From contig NZ_JAFFPR010000055.1 of the NCBI RefSeq assembly GCF_016918735.1, positions 62,001-126,000 on the forward strand: 64,000 bases of DNA, written 5' to 3'. Both the position numbers and the translations under genes were made by a program. The notes under the pieces are model-generated. The model had not been told where the DNA came from and ran no database searches. It saw nothing but the letters and a program-made list of their open reading frames with translations. Source of the DNA: Leptospira abararensis (GTDB lineage: Bacteria > Spirochaetota > Leptospiria > Leptospirales > Leptospiraceae). This document shows, piece by piece, positions 54,484 through 64,000 of this stretch; position 1 is the first letter of the stretch, and every line of letters starts with the position of its first letter.

Positions 54484-57400
54484 ATGAGTTACTTCCGAAG
54501 AATTTGTATCTGTCTTATTTTACTACCTTTCTTTGCCTGTAAATTTCCAGGGATCGAACGCTCTTTTTTGGATACCTATACTACCTTTCGTTTTTTACAA
54601 GCGAACACGCTTACTTATTCTATTTCTTTTCGTGTCTCGGGACTTTTGGGATCCGGCCTACAAATCGAAAACAATGGAGATGTTGTGGATGTGTCGGCGA
54701 ACCAAACTTATACTTTCTCAAAAAAAATACAAGCCGGCTCTCCTTATAATGTAACGGTCAAAACCCAACCCTCGGCTCCCATCCAAAAATGTGTAGTTTC
54801 GTCTGGATCCGGTACAGTGCTTAACGGCAATATCGAAGGAATTCAAATTGTTTGTGGGGATGCACTTTATCTTATTTACGGAACGGTCACTGGTCTTCTC
54901 GGAAATGGACTCCAAATACAAAATGTAACAGGTGCCGGGACCGATGTGGTCAATGTCAATTCCTCAAGTTTTTCCCTACCACCAATCCCTTCTGGAGAGA
55001 CTTATAATTTTAGCATCATAAGCCAACCCACAAGCCCAAGCCAAACTTGTTCCATCACATCCCCCGGGGTCACAACAGGAACGATGGCTGCGGCCCATTT
55101 GCCAGCAACAATCAACTGTACAACGAACTCATTTGCAGTCAATGCCCAAGTGACGGGGATTTTAGGAACACTTTCTGTTGGCAATGAACTAAAACTTACG
55201 TTAGATGGATCGAACACAATCAATGTCACGGCAGATGGAACCTTTGCCTTTCCTGGAACCTATTTGAGCGGGGGAACATTTTCTATAGCTATTGATAACC
55301 CGGGCGGTAACATAGCAACCGGAGTATGTACATTGGCTTCTGGAACCATCACTGTTGCCAATGGTGTTTATACCGTTCCAGTCAATTGTAGCAATGCATT
55401 TCTCGTCAGTGGAACAGTTTCTAGTCCTGGGGGAACTACAACCAGTATCCTGAGTGGATCGGTCACTTTGGATTTAGTAAATACAGGGGGGACCCCATTT
55501 GTCACACAATCTGTCACAGTCAATGCAGGTGTGACCAATTTTTCTTTTCCTTCCACAATTCCCGGTGGTTCTGATTACCAAATTGTTGTTTCTGGATCTT
55601 CACCTAATCAAGTTTGCACGATGTCAGCCGGAGGAACCCATTCGGGAACCACTTCGGATCAGGGAACTGCTATAGTCAATTGTAGTCTTCCTATTCCCAC
55701 TTTTTCTCCTGTCAGTGGATCTATTTTTAATGATGATGGAACTGTAACTCTCGCCACTTTAATACCTGGGTCTGAGTATCGTTATACTTTGGGAAACGGA
55801 AGCCAAGCAGATCCCACTTGTGCCACAGGAACGGCGACAACAACTACAGTATCCTTAACCGATACAAACCAAGGCGTGATCAAAGCCATTCATTGTAAAG
55901 CCGGTTGGGTCGATTCAACTGTTGTGAGTTCGGTTTATACTCTGAAAGTCGCAACACCGACTCCTAGTTTGGCGACAGGTTCTCTTTTGAATTCCGGACA
56001 ATCGGTAAGTTTTACGACAACCACTACGGGAACCACATGGGTTTGTTCGGAAAGTGCCGCAGGAACGCCAACAGATCCAGTATGCGGAGGAACAACAAAT
56101 ACTTGTTCTACGGGGACAGTAGGGAATTATATTTTTCCCACTCCAGGTTCTTCCCAAAATGTAAAGGTTCGTATGTGCAAAACAAACTTTGTTAGTAGCG
56201 ACATCTTAAATTTGAACTACCAACCAAATGTATATTCTGTGGGCGGAACCATAAGCACCCTTACCTTTCCGTTTGGGGCAAATACCTTTGTTTTACAAAA
56301 TAATTTAGGTGATGATTTGATCATTGCAGCCAATGGAACCTTTACCTTCAACACGGCCATTCCCACAGGTTCCAATTACTCTGTGACCGTCCTCTCTTCT
56401 CCGCAAAACCCTTGGCAAACTTGTAATATCACCAATGGATCAGGGACAGTGACCAACACTCCCATTACCTCGGTTGCCATCTCTTGTACTGTCAATCAGT
56501 ATGCGATGAGTGGAAACATCACAAGCACTTCCGCATTACCTGCTGGACTCACTGTCACCAACGGAATTGATTCCATCAATGTTCCTGGTGGAGCAACAAC
56601 TACTCCGATCTCCTTTGTTACACCGATTGCCAGTGGAACCAATTATGATATCACGATTACAGCAGAACCTCCAGGTCACGTCTGTGCCATCCAATCCGAT
56701 TATTCAGGCACTGTCCTTGGAGCTAACATCACTAATGTCGCAGTGAATTGTGTCGCAGGATTTCGGTATGGGAATGCCATTACAGCCAAAAAACCAGCAC
56801 CATTACAAGTGCATTATTATCGCGGTCTAGTGAGTCTAGCCGCAGGGCAAGTCACAAGTGGTTCGACAGATGCCATCGGACCCGCAGCAAGGTTCAATAG
56901 TATCAGTGGGATTACATTTGATGGAACCAGAGGATACATTGCCGATTCAGGAAATCATAAAATCCGGATTTTCCAACCTGGCACTGGTGCTGTGACATCC
57001 CTTGTCGGAAATGGAATTGCAGGAAATACAGCAGGATCAGGGGCTGTTAGTGCCTTAAATTATCCGAGAGGAATCACTACAGATGGAACCTATCTCTATG
57101 TTACCGAATTTTATGGAAACAGGATCAAAAGAATTCTCATTAGTTCCGGTTTTGCAGAAACAATGGCGGGTGATGATTCTACAATTTCACCTGCCAATGG
57201 AAACGTTGATTCTATAGATCCTACTTTAGCCAGATTTGCCGCTCCGACAGGAATTGTTTACGATGATGATAAATTATACATTGCGGAAAGAACCAATTCA
57301 ACAATCCGCATTTTGAAGCTGCGAACAAGAGAAGTTTCGACTCTTACAAGCGGCGGAGATATCAACCAACCAGAGGGAATCACAATCTCGGGTGATTACA

Positions 57401-60357
57401 TTTATGCTACTAATTTAGGAACTCATAACATCACAAAAACTCATAAAGTTACAGGAGCAACGACCATCCTAGCCGGCAATTCGAGTTCTGGATTTATCGA
57501 AGGTACTGGAACTAATGCTAGTTTTGTGATGCCACACGGAGTTACAAACGACGGGATCTTTTTATATGTGGCTGATTATGGAAACCATCGAATCAGGCGT
57601 ATCCACATGCTAACAGGTGAGGTGATCACTGTCGCGGGTTCAGGAGGAACTGGTCTTACCAATGGAGAAGGCATAAATGCAACGATCGATTCACCGATGT
57701 ATATGGCAAACATTGGAAATGTTTTGGTATTCGGAACCACACATGCACTTAGGTCACTCAACGCCTCTGGACTATTAGCATATTATCCTCTCAACGGTGT
57801 TGTTTATAATTATTTAAATAACCAAACCATAACGGCTGTGGGAAGCCCTGGTTTTGGTCTCGGTCGGTTTGGAGAAACTACCGGAGCCGCTTCCACATCC
57901 ACAGGCAATGCAGGGATAGCTCCTTTACCTTCTGGATCAGTAAACAACGTTACCATGTCGGCATGGATCAATTGGGATGGAACCAATCCTGCCATTGCCA
58001 AAGTGATCTTCTATAATGGAACCGCAAGCTCCAACGGTCATGGACTTTTTATTTCCTCCGAAAGCCAACTGGGAATATTAAGGGGAGGTTATGCACCTGA
58101 CCCAGTACATGCAACAGTCATTCCTGGACAATGGACACATGTAACTATGACGGTCGATAACAACGATATTTACCGAGTTTATATGAACGGTAATTTGGTG
58201 TTTCAAAAACAATTTCCAACAAATGCCCCCGCAGGAGACTTTTCGATTGGTGTTGCCTCTCTTGCCAATTTTTTTCCGGGAAGGATTGCTGATGTTCGGT
58301 ATTACTCCAAAGTTTTAAATGAAGCAGAAATCAACGACCTGGCTCGGAATGCCGATTCAAGTTTAGTGGGAAATTCCTACGCATCTCGCCCCATTGAACT
58401 TCTCATGTTATATGAAATGAATGGGAATTTGAATCCCACAGGCCCAATTGGAGGAACCCTAACTCAATATGGAGGATTGACAGTATTTGCTCCGGGACGA
58501 GATAAAAGTCCGAATTCCAGCATAAGATTTGTTGCAGATAACTTAGGTTCTGCGGAGGGTTCAGAACTCGGATTGCCATTAAGCAAACACCCTCGTAGTG
58601 TTTGTGCGTGGATCCACCCAGAAAGATACCCACCGAGCTCGCAGAACTCAGCAATTTTTTCTTATGGCACTTCGAATCCAGAAACTGAATTCATTCTATC
58701 AATGTATACAGACCCAAGTGGAAACAATCTCCTTCGCTACGGAGGATTGGGTAGCGGTGAAGTATTTATAATGCATTCTGTTCCTTTAAACCGATGGTCT
58801 CACCTTTGTGGAACTTTTGATGGTACTTATGGATCTATCTATGTGAACGGAATTGATATCGTTGGACCCACTGACATCGGTACTTTTGTCAATACAACTA
58901 CTGGAACCGGAGTGTACATCGGAAAAATGATGTATTTTCCAACACAAACCTTTGCCGGTAAAATTGCAGACCTAAGAGTTTATTCCAAAGCACTGAATGA
59001 TAAAGAAGTGAGAAGACTCTCTGCTCAAATTCCTGTTGGTCTTGTGGCCCGGTTTGATTTTAATAAAGACCTTCAAGATGTCAGTGGAATGGGAAACCAA
59101 GTCACGAATATGGGTGTTGGCCTTTTTACAGATCGATATGGAAATGCTGCCGGTGCCATTAGTACAAACGGAACCAATTATATCTCGGTATCCACAACCG
59201 ACACCCAATTGCCGAAAGCAAATAAACCAAGAACCATTTGTGCGCATTACAAATCGTCGATTGCAAATCCAGGAACGATCGTGAGTTATGGCCAACCTAG
59301 CACAGACAATATGATCTCACTTGGTACAGCAAATGTGGGAGCGAAGTATCTATTTTCAGGATATGGAAATGATGTAGAAGGCGCTTATTACAATCACGAA
59401 AATGTATGGCACCAAATCTGTGGAGTTTTTCACGGGCCAGCTAATGGGAATTTGGCGATGGTTTATCACAATGGTGTTTTACTCGAAACGCTTATTAAAA
59501 ATACTTGGAATACAATTCCTACTACCTTCACCATTGGAACGAAAGCCGATCTCACCACATATTTTCCTGGATTTATTGATGATGTTTTAATTTATAATCG
59601 AGCATTAAATGCAAATGAAATCCAAGCGTTATCAGGTTATGACCCGAGGCAAGTAGTTTCCTGGTCTCCAACATTGGGACTCAGTAGTTTACGTCTCCAC
59701 CTAAGTGCCGATAGTTTATCAAACCAAGGGAATGGCACCTCAGTTACCACATGGCATGATCGCAGTGGGAACGCAGCTTCATTCTTTGCCGGCGCAACAC
59801 CGCCAAATTATAACAACGCTGGCTTCAATGGGAAACCATCTGTAAACTTTAATGCAGCAAGTTCACAATATCTTTATAGAGGATCGGCTTTAGACTTACC
59901 ATTTGATAATTCTACATTCTTTTTGGCATTTAGCCGCACCGATCTTAACGATGGCCCAATACTAGAATCTGCGGCTGGAGGAGTTTCCTACAATCTCCAA
60001 AGCAATCGAGTCCACATGGTCAAAACAGGAATTGGAGATGTAGGATATAGTAATCCCATTTTTACTTCTACACTCACTCCATATATAATTGCCGTTGAAC
60101 ACTTAGGTGCCTCTTTATTTGGATTTTATTCCAGTGGACTCTCTTATGGAATTACTATAAATACGGCGCATACTTTTACGCAAAACAATGTCTATTTGGG
60201 AACCGATGAATCAACAACTCAATTTTTCTCTGGTCATATTAGCGAAGTCATTTATTACAAAACAAGTCTAACAAATGTTGGAAGGAATATTGTTTTTTGT
60301 TATTTATCACAAAAATACAATTTAAGTTTGGCAGGCTCAGGAACCTTTTGCGAGTGA
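54484..60357 (+). CDS. Giant surface lipoprotein with repeats, NHL and LamG-like domains
   Basis: A 1957-residue predicted lipoprotein (lipobox LLPFFAC, Cys19). Residues about 40-410 hold four copies of an about 90-residue beta repeat (YSISFRVSGLLGSGLQIENNG; LIYGTVTGLLGNGLQIQN; and so on), each ending in a C-x(n)-C pair. Two chitobiase-like repeats follow (about 415-580), then two more of the first type (about 590-760), then six NHL-type blades (about 790-1100; GITFDGTRGYIADSGNHKIR) and three or four LamG/concanavalin-like domains (about 1110-1957). Such proteins bind carbohydrates or partners at the surface. The final codons overlap the next gene. Confidence 0.85.
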   Translation: MSYFRRICICLILLPFFACKFPGIERSFLDTYTTFRFLQANTLTYSISFRVSGLLGSGLQIENNGDVVDVSANQTYTFSKKIQAGSPYNVTVKTQPSAPIQKCVVSSGSGTVLNGNIEGIQIVCGDALYLIYGTVTGLLGNGLQIQNVTGAGTDVVNVNSSSFSLPPIPSGETYNFSIISQPTSPSQTCSITSPGVTTGTMAAAHLPATINCTTNSFAVNAQVTGILGTLSVGNELKLTLDGSNTINVTADGTFAFPGTYLSGGTFSIAIDNPGGNIATGVCTLASGTITVANGVYTVPVNCSNAFLVSGTVSSPGGTTTSILSGSVTLDLVNTGGTPFVTQSVTVNAGVTNFSFPSTIPGGSDYQIVVSGSSPNQVCTMSAGGTHSGTTSDQGTAIVNCSLPIPTFSPVSGSIFNDDGTVTLATLIPGSEYRYTLGNGSQADPTCATGTATTTTVSLTDTNQGVIKAIHCKAGWVDSTVVSSVYTLKVATPTPSLATGSLLNSGQSVSFTTTTTGTTWVCSESAAGTPTDPVCGGTTNTCSTGTVGNYIFPTPGSSQNVKVRMCKTNFVSSDILNLNYQPNVYSVGGTISTLTFPFGANTFVLQNNLGDDLIIAANGTFTFNTAIPTGSNYSVTVLSSPQNPWQTCNITNGSGTVTNTPITSVAISCTVNQYAMSGNITSTSALPAGLTVTNGIDSINVPGGATTTPISFVTPIASGTNYDITITAEPPGHVCAIQSDYSGTVLGANITNVAVNCVAGFRYGNAITAKKPAPLQVHYYRGLVSLAAGQVTSGSTDAIGPAARFNSISGITFDGTRGYIADSGNHKIRIFQPGTGAVTSLVGNGIAGNTAGSGAVSALNYPRGITTDGTYLYVTEFYGNRIKRILISSGFAETMAGDDSTISPANGNVDSIDPTLARFAAPTGIVYDDDKLYIAERTNSTIRILKLRTREVSTLTSGGDINQPEGITISGDYIYATNLGTHNITKTHKVTGATTILAGNSSSGFIEGTGTNASFVMPHGVTNDGIFLYVADYGNHRIRRIHMLTGEVITVAGSGGTGLTNGEGINATIDSPMYMANIGNVLVFGTTHALRSLNASGLLAYYPLNGVVYNYLNNQTITAVGSPGFGLGRFGETTGAASTSTGNAGIAPLPSGSVNNVTMSAWINWDGTNPAIAKVIFYNGTASSNGHGLFISSESQLGILRGGYAPDPVHATVIPGQWTHVTMTVDNNDIYRVYMNGNLVFQKQFPTNAPAGDFSIGVASLANFFPGRIADVRYYSKVLNEAEINDLARNADSSLVGNSYASRPIELLMLYEMNGNLNPTGPIGGTLTQYGGLTVFAPGRDKSPNSSIRFVADNLGSAEGSELGLPLSKHPRSVCAWIHPERYPPSSQNSAIFSYGTSNPETEFILSMYTDPSGNNLLRYGGLGSGEVFIMHSVPLNRWSHLCGTFDGTYGSIYVNGIDIVGPTDIGTFVNTTTGTGVYIGKMMYFPTQTFAGKIADLRVYSKALNDKEVRRLSAQIPVGLVARFDFNKDLQDVSGMGNQVTNMGVGLFTDRYGNAAGAISTNGTNYISVSTTDTQLPKANKPRTICAHYKSSIANPGTIVSYGQPSTDNMISLGTANVGAKYLFSGYGNDVEGAYYNHENVWHQICGVFHGPANGNLAMVYHNGVLLETLIKNTWNTIPTTFTIGTKADLTTYFPGFIDDVLIYNRALNANEIQALSGYDPRQVVSWSPTLGLSSLRLHLSADSLSNQGNGTSVTTWHDRSGNAASFFAGATPPNYNNAGFNGKPSVNFNAASSQYLYRGSALDLPFDNSTFFLAFSRTDLNDGPILESAAGGVSYNLQSNRVHMVKTGIGDVGYSNPIFTSTLTPYIIAVEHLGASLFGFYSSGLSYGITINTAHTFTQNNVYLGTDESTTQFFSGHISEVIYYKTSLTNVGRNIVFCYLSQKYNLSLAGSGTFCE

Positions 60358-60803
60358 TTGGTTTCATAAAAAGAAATTCAGGAAACTTAATTAAGATTAG
60401 GAACCAAAGTTCTTATGTAAAATTCTATTTTAGTTTATTAGGATTATTTACTTTTTCCATTATCTTTAACTATTGTTCTCCGGAAAATGAGACTCCCATC
60501 AAAGAACCACCTCCCCCGCCGGCAGTGACAGTTCCTTTTCCAGAAGCAATGTACGTACAAAATGGATGTGCTTCCTGTCATGGAATGGAGGGCAATGGAA
60601 GGGGTACAAGATCCAGATTATTATCCAATTCGCGAGTTCCCAATTTCCAAGATAAGTCAACTTATATCTATGGATCCTCTAAAGAAGCTATTGCTAAATC
60701 GATTAAAAACGGAATTCCGGGAACATATATGAAAGCTTATTCACATATGCGAAAAGCCGAAATTAATGCGGTTGCAGAGTATATTCAAAAAATGCAAAGA
60801 TAA
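60354..60803 (+). CDS. Cytochrome c lipoprotein, translationally overlapped with the giant lipoprotein
   Basis: About 149 residues from a GTG at 60354 that overlaps the giant gene stop (GTGA); an upstream TTG at 60297 is also open but lies inside the giant gene. A long basic leader and hydrophobic stretch end in a lipobox IIFNYC. A proline-rich linker (KEPPPPPAV) precedes a class I cytochrome c with heme site NGCASCHGMEGNGRG and possible Met ligand in GTYMKAYSHM. It would be an envelope electron carrier. Co-translation with a surface lipoprotein is unusual and suggests a shared complex, but this is inference. Confidence 0.85.
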   Translation: MIGFIKRNSGNLIKIRNQSSYVKFYFSLLGLFTFSIIFNYCSPENETPIKEPPPPPAVTVPFPEAMYVQNGCASCHGMEGNGRGTRSRLLSNSRVPNFQDKSTYIYGSSKEAIAKSIKNGIPGTYMKAYSHMRKAEINAVAEYIQKMQR

Positions 60804-60818
60804 TTTTTCTTTTGTTCT

Positions 60819-61574
60819 TTATCTTCCTAAATTCATCAACACTGTAAACATTTCGCAAGCAGTCACAGAACCTAACTCGCAAGAGTCGCTCAACTCCTCC
60901 AATGCCATTGTAATTTCCTCTGATTTTTTTGTTTTCAGTCGATTCAGGGCACTGGTTTCCAATTCCTTTGATTTAGAAACTTGTTTTTCTGGATCTTGGA
61001 TCTGCCAAGGCACCGGCCTTGTCCCCCAGGACAAACTGTCCAAAAATAAGTTTATATCTTTTTCAATTTGGGGATAAACAGACTCGTAACATGTGATTAA
61101 TATGGTAAATCCAAATTCTTCTTCTGTAGCAGTGATATAATGTTGTAAAATTGTATCTTCTTTATCTTTAAAACTCCCAGACATTCCTAAAAACTTATAC
61201 CCGTTATCGGATTTTGGGATTTTTTGTAAGGTGAAAGATTTACGAATATTGGTGATTAAACTAAATCTTTTGGATTCTGAATGGAAAAGAATGGGATTTA
61301 AGGGAAGTTTGTTTTCTGATTCTTTAAAAAGGACGACCAGGGCTGGAATGATTTCTCTACCTGATTCCTCTTTCAATGGAGAGGTTTTGAAATGATCAAA
61401 CTTTGTGGTCAACCCATTGGATCTTCGTTCCGTAAGAAACCACTGAGAAGGAAGCTCAAACGAAATACAATTGGTCCGAAAACAGGAACGCCAACGATTC
61501 GACTCCGCTTGCAAATTTGTAGAAGCCAAAATAAAAAAAGTTAAGAACCAAATTGCGATCCGAAAAAAAATCAT
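60819..61574 (-). CDS. Secreted protein of unknown function
   Basis: A 251-residue protein with a signal peptide (1-23, ILASTNLQA), a small beta domain with FELPSQWFLTERRSNGLTTKFDHF, IPALVVLFKE, GMSGSFKDKEDTILQHYIT and FTILITCYES (a PsbP/DUF1795-like pattern: a beta sheet starting with an S-F-x-L-P-x-x-W motif), then a charged C-terminal helix ending in two cysteines. The family is suggested, not certain. It starts inside the last codons of the acetoacetyl-CoA synthetase gene (4-base overlap) and converges with the cytochrome gene. Confidence 0.7.
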   Translation of the reverse strand: MIFFRIAIWFLTFFILASTNLQAESNRWRSCFRTNCISFELPSQWFLTERRSNGLTTKFDHFKTSPLKEESGREIIPALVVLFKESENKLPLNPILFHSESKRFSLITNIRKSFTLQKIPKSDNGYKFLGMSGSFKDKEDTILQHYITATEEEFGFTILITCYESVYPQIEKDINLFLDSLSWGTRPVPWQIQDPEKQVSKSKELETSALNRLKTKKSEEITMALEELSDSCELGSVTACEMFTVLMNLGR

Positions 61575-63535
61575 ACACCCAGTTCCTTTCGATCTTTAAA
61601 ATAATCTAGAGAATGCGGATTGGAGAGCGCGTTTTTATTTTTCACTTCGATACCAGCTACGGTTTGTTTAACGGCAATTTCTACTTTTTTTCCATTGACG
61701 GTATACGGAATTTCGGGAACAGAAAGAACCAAGGAAGGGACATGCCTTGGCGAGGTTTCTAACTTAATACGTTCCTTGATTTTTTTTATCAGACTTTCAT
61801 CCAAAATAACACCATCCGCAGGAACCACAAAAAGAATCACACGGACATCATCCTTATACTCTTGTCCAATGATGACACTGTCTTTCACTTCAGGAATGGT
61901 GGAAACTACAGAATAGATATCAGCTGTACCAATCCTAACACCACCCGGATTTAAAGTAGCATCGGAGCGGCCATAAATCACCAATCCGTTCTCAAGTGTG
62001 ATGGATGCAAAGTCGCCGTGGCACCAAATATTATCATAAGTTTCAAAGTAAGCAGATTTGTATTTTGCACCAGAGTTATCATTCCAAAAGTAAAGTGGCA
62101 TCGAAGGAAATGGTGTCGGACAAACCAATTCTCCTTTTTGATTTTCTACTGATTTCCCCATATCATCGAATACTTGTACATCCATCCCCAAACCCTTACA
62201 TTGGATTTGACCTTCAAACACTGGTAAGTTGGGGTTACCCAGAGCAAAACATCCATTTAAATCTGTTCCGCCAGAGATAGAGGAAAGTTGTAAATCTTTT
62301 TTAATATTTTCATAAACATAACGAAACCCTGAGTTCGGCAAAGGTGAACCAGTGGAAAGGATCACCTTTAAGGCAGACAACGAATACTTAGATTGAATAG
62401 ATATCTTTTCTTCTTCCAAAACGGAAAGATATTTGGCGCTGGTTCCGAAAACTTGAATAGATTCCTTTTCTGCCATTGACCATAAAGTTTCCCAAGATGG
62501 ATGGAATGGATTTCCATCAAATTGATAAAGTGTAGCACCCAAGGCTAATACCGATTGAGACCAATTCCACATCATCCAACCGCAAGTTGTATAATAAAAA
62601 AAACGATCTTGTTTGGATAAATTACAATGTAAAGAAAGTTCTTTAGTATGGTTGAGTAAAACACCACCACCTTGAACAATACATTTCGGAAGGCCTGTAG
62701 TCCCAGAGGAAAACATAATATACACTGGATCTGAAAAAGCAATGGAAGTATAAGTCAACTGATCTGAGGGATTTCTGGGACTAATCTCACTGTATCGAAA
62801 TGGAAATTGGATCTTAGCAAAGTCTTTGGTTGGCTCAACGAAATCGTATACCAAGGTCTGTTTAAATTCAGAATGATTTGCTTTCGCCAATTGGATGGAT
62901 ACTTCTTCCAACTTATCTATAATGGAAATTCTTTTGCCTTTAAATAAATAGGATTCCACCGAAATCAGTACTTTTGGATTTATCTGTTCAAATCGATCTA
63001 AAATCCCTCGAACACCAAAGTCAGGTGAGGCGCTGGACCAAATAGCACCTAATGATGTAGATGCCAACATTCCGATTGTGGAAATTGGTGCATTTGGTAC
63101 AAGACCAACCACACGATCTCCTTTTTTAACTCCAAGAGAGATGAAATGTTTTTGCAACCTCAATACTTCTTCTTTGAGTTCCGAATATTTCAATCGTTGA
63201 ATTTTGCCATCTTCCGAATAAAATACTAATGCCCAATCATTCGGATTCCCAACGTCCAATAAATTCTCAGCAAAATTATACAAAGCACCTGGAAACCAAA
63301 TCGACTTTGAAAAATGATCCCCATGTTCTATCGTTTTTTCTGGTTCTTTGTGTAACTTAAAACCAGAATAAGACAACCACTCATTCCAAAACAGTTCATA
63401 CTGTTCCACTGAGAACTTATGAAAGGAAACATAATCAGAAAATGATTTTTTAAACTTAGTTTCCAAATGACCTTGGAAACTAGATAAATTAGTGATATTT
63501 GAATGAGGTGTCCAAAGTATATTTTGAGTCGCCAT
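61571..63535 (-). CDS. aacS: Acetoacetyl-CoA synthetase
   Basis: About 654 residues from the ATG at 63535; a TTG 36 bases upstream is also in frame, and neither has a clear ribosome-binding site. It has the ANL adenylating-enzyme layout: N-terminal ACAS region (GDHFSKSIWFPGALYNFAENLL), AMP-binding loop YIMFSSGTTGLPKC, CGWMMWNWSQSVLALGATLYQFDG, and C-terminal GRSDATLNPGGVRIG with KVEIAVKQTVAG containing the catalytic lysine region. It activates acetoacetate with CoA and ATP for lipid or ketone-body use. The downstream secreted-protein gene overlaps it by 4 bases. Confidence 0.93.
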   Translation of the reverse strand: MATQNILWTPHSNITNLSSFQGHLETKFKKSFSDYVSFHKFSVEQYELFWNEWLSYSGFKLHKEPEKTIEHGDHFSKSIWFPGALYNFAENLLDVGNPNDWALVFYSEDGKIQRLKYSELKEEVLRLQKHFISLGVKKGDRVVGLVPNAPISTIGMLASTSLGAIWSSASPDFGVRGILDRFEQINPKVLISVESYLFKGKRISIIDKLEEVSIQLAKANHSEFKQTLVYDFVEPTKDFAKIQFPFRYSEISPRNPSDQLTYTSIAFSDPVYIMFSSGTTGLPKCIVQGGGVLLNHTKELSLHCNLSKQDRFFYYTTCGWMMWNWSQSVLALGATLYQFDGNPFHPSWETLWSMAEKESIQVFGTSAKYLSVLEEEKISIQSKYSLSALKVILSTGSPLPNSGFRYVYENIKKDLQLSSISGGTDLNGCFALGNPNLPVFEGQIQCKGLGMDVQVFDDMGKSVENQKGELVCPTPFPSMPLYFWNDNSGAKYKSAYFETYDNIWCHGDFASITLENGLVIYGRSDATLNPGGVRIGTADIYSVVSTIPEVKDSVIIGQEYKDDVRVILFVVPADGVILDESLIKKIKERIKLETSPRHVPSLVLSVPEIPYTVNGKKVEIAVKQTVAGIEVKNKNALSNPHSLDYFKDRKELGV

Positions 63536-63626
63536 GGGAACTGATTTTTCTGGATTCGATTTTTGAGGCAAGTATGATTGTATAAAATGACTGGTAGGAA
63601 AAAATATCGATGTTATTCTAAGGCAA

Positions 63627-64000
63627 ATGTTGTTTAATTCTATAGATTATTTTTTCTTTTTTATAGCCTGCTATATTATCTATTGGATTTCACCTTCTCG
63701 CTTTCGTAATTATGTCCTGATTATTTTTTCTCTGATATTCTACGGGTATTGGAGTGGTTCCTTTTTAATACATTTCGTACTTTTTATTATTCTCACTCAT
63801 CTCTGTGTCCTCGGTATTCTCAAAACAAAAAACAGAATTTTTCTAATTTTGGGAATATCAATCAATTTGATTAACTTGTGTTTTTTTAAGTATTTCCTTA
63901 CCTATATAAAATATTTAATGTTAGAGGGCGAACTAACCATTCCCTTTTTCCAGTCTTTGTCAGAAATAGTATTACCTTTAGCGATCAGTTTTTATACATT
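63627..64000 (+). CDS. MBOAT (AlgI-like) O-acyltransferase, N-terminal part
   Basis: The frame starts at ATG 63627 with TAAGG just upstream and is open to the window end, giving 124 residues. It begins MLFNSIDYFFFFIACYIIYW, with the typical MBOAT first helix, then YWSGSFLIHFVLFIIL, LILGISINLINLCFFKYF and the hallmark LPLAISFYT near the end. AlgI-type MBOAT proteins add acetyl groups to extracellular polysaccharides. The rest, with the catalytic His, lies beyond the window. Confidence 0.85.
   Translation, partial: MLFNSIDYFFFFIACYIIYWISPSRFRNYVLIIFSLIFYGYWSGSFLIHFVLFIILTHLCVLGILKTKNRIFLILGISINLINLCFFKYFLTYIKYLMLEGELTIPFFQSLSEIVLPLAISFYT

Overview
This window looks like a piece of a Leptospira chromosome, probably from a free-living (saprophytic) species. 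The reasons are moderate-to-low GC, many lipoproteins with loose spirochaete lipoboxes (F-S-F-C, F-F-A-C, I-F-N-Y-C), 7TM sensor domains fused to LytS-type kinase or AraC outputs, partner-switch (STAS/SpoIIE/ATPase) modules, spirochaete-type extended RodA and MreC, and many unique secreted proteins. No tRNA, rRNA, IS element or CRISPR array was seen. Genus assignment is inference from protein families, not from a search.

Layout. 1-2134: tail of a TonB-like protein and a LytS-family sensor kinase. 2112-6041 (minus): a periplasmic copper cluster of a Sco1-like chaperone, a two-domain copper oxidase, a small membrane protein and an unusual lipoprotein joining a cupredoxin, a NosD-like beta-helix and membrane segments, driven by a near-consensus promoter. 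6119-10981 (minus): a TolC-MacA-MacB-TetR efflux operon. 11038-18238: a TPM-domain protein, then a likely inorganic-anion/bicarbonate locus (SulP transporter, 7TM-AraC regulator, divergent SbtA-type transporter, outer-membrane barrel) with an 11-bp inverted repeat between the divergent genes. 18299-19676: a TetR regulator and a PlsC-like acyltransferase.

19835-21651: a cobalamin riboswitch with a long leader, followed by two lipoprotein-type genes and no TonB receptor. 21808-25111: a partner-switching regulatory module with two paralogous ATPase-like proteins, a STAS protein and a membrane SpoIIE-type phosphatase. 25086-27188: a TetR regulator divergent from a membrane-protein gene pair, with an operator and promoter superimposed. 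27185-35908: assorted metabolic and membrane genes (zinc-ribbon ankyrin protein, Rossmann protein, alcohol dehydrogenase, DUF4846, LOG family, M48 protease, DUF2071) and a probable frameshifted lipoprotein gene.

36009-37832: an isolated, strongly AT-rich KAP-type P-loop NTPase, the best candidate for a horizontally acquired (possibly defence) gene. 37941-44567: the elongasome operon mreC-mreD-mrdA-rodA with flanking unknown genes. 44553-54280: housekeeping and accessory genes (ribF, STAS, DnaJ-like, manA, pirin, glycosidase-like propeller, SRPBCC, OPA-type transporter, cysteine synthase). 54484-60803: a giant 1957-residue surface lipoprotein (repeat, NHL and LamG-like domains) translationally overlapped by a cytochrome c lipoprotein. 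60819-64000: an unknown secreted protein, acetoacetyl-CoA synthetase and the start of an MBOAT acyltransferase.

The genome is compact: many operon genes overlap by 4 bases (ATGA/GTGA) and most convergent gene pairs abut or overlap. The most interesting candidates are the copper/NosD-like cluster, the B12-riboswitch lipoprotein operon, the dual bicarbonate-transporter locus, the KAP NTPase island and the giant lipoprotein-cytochrome pair.
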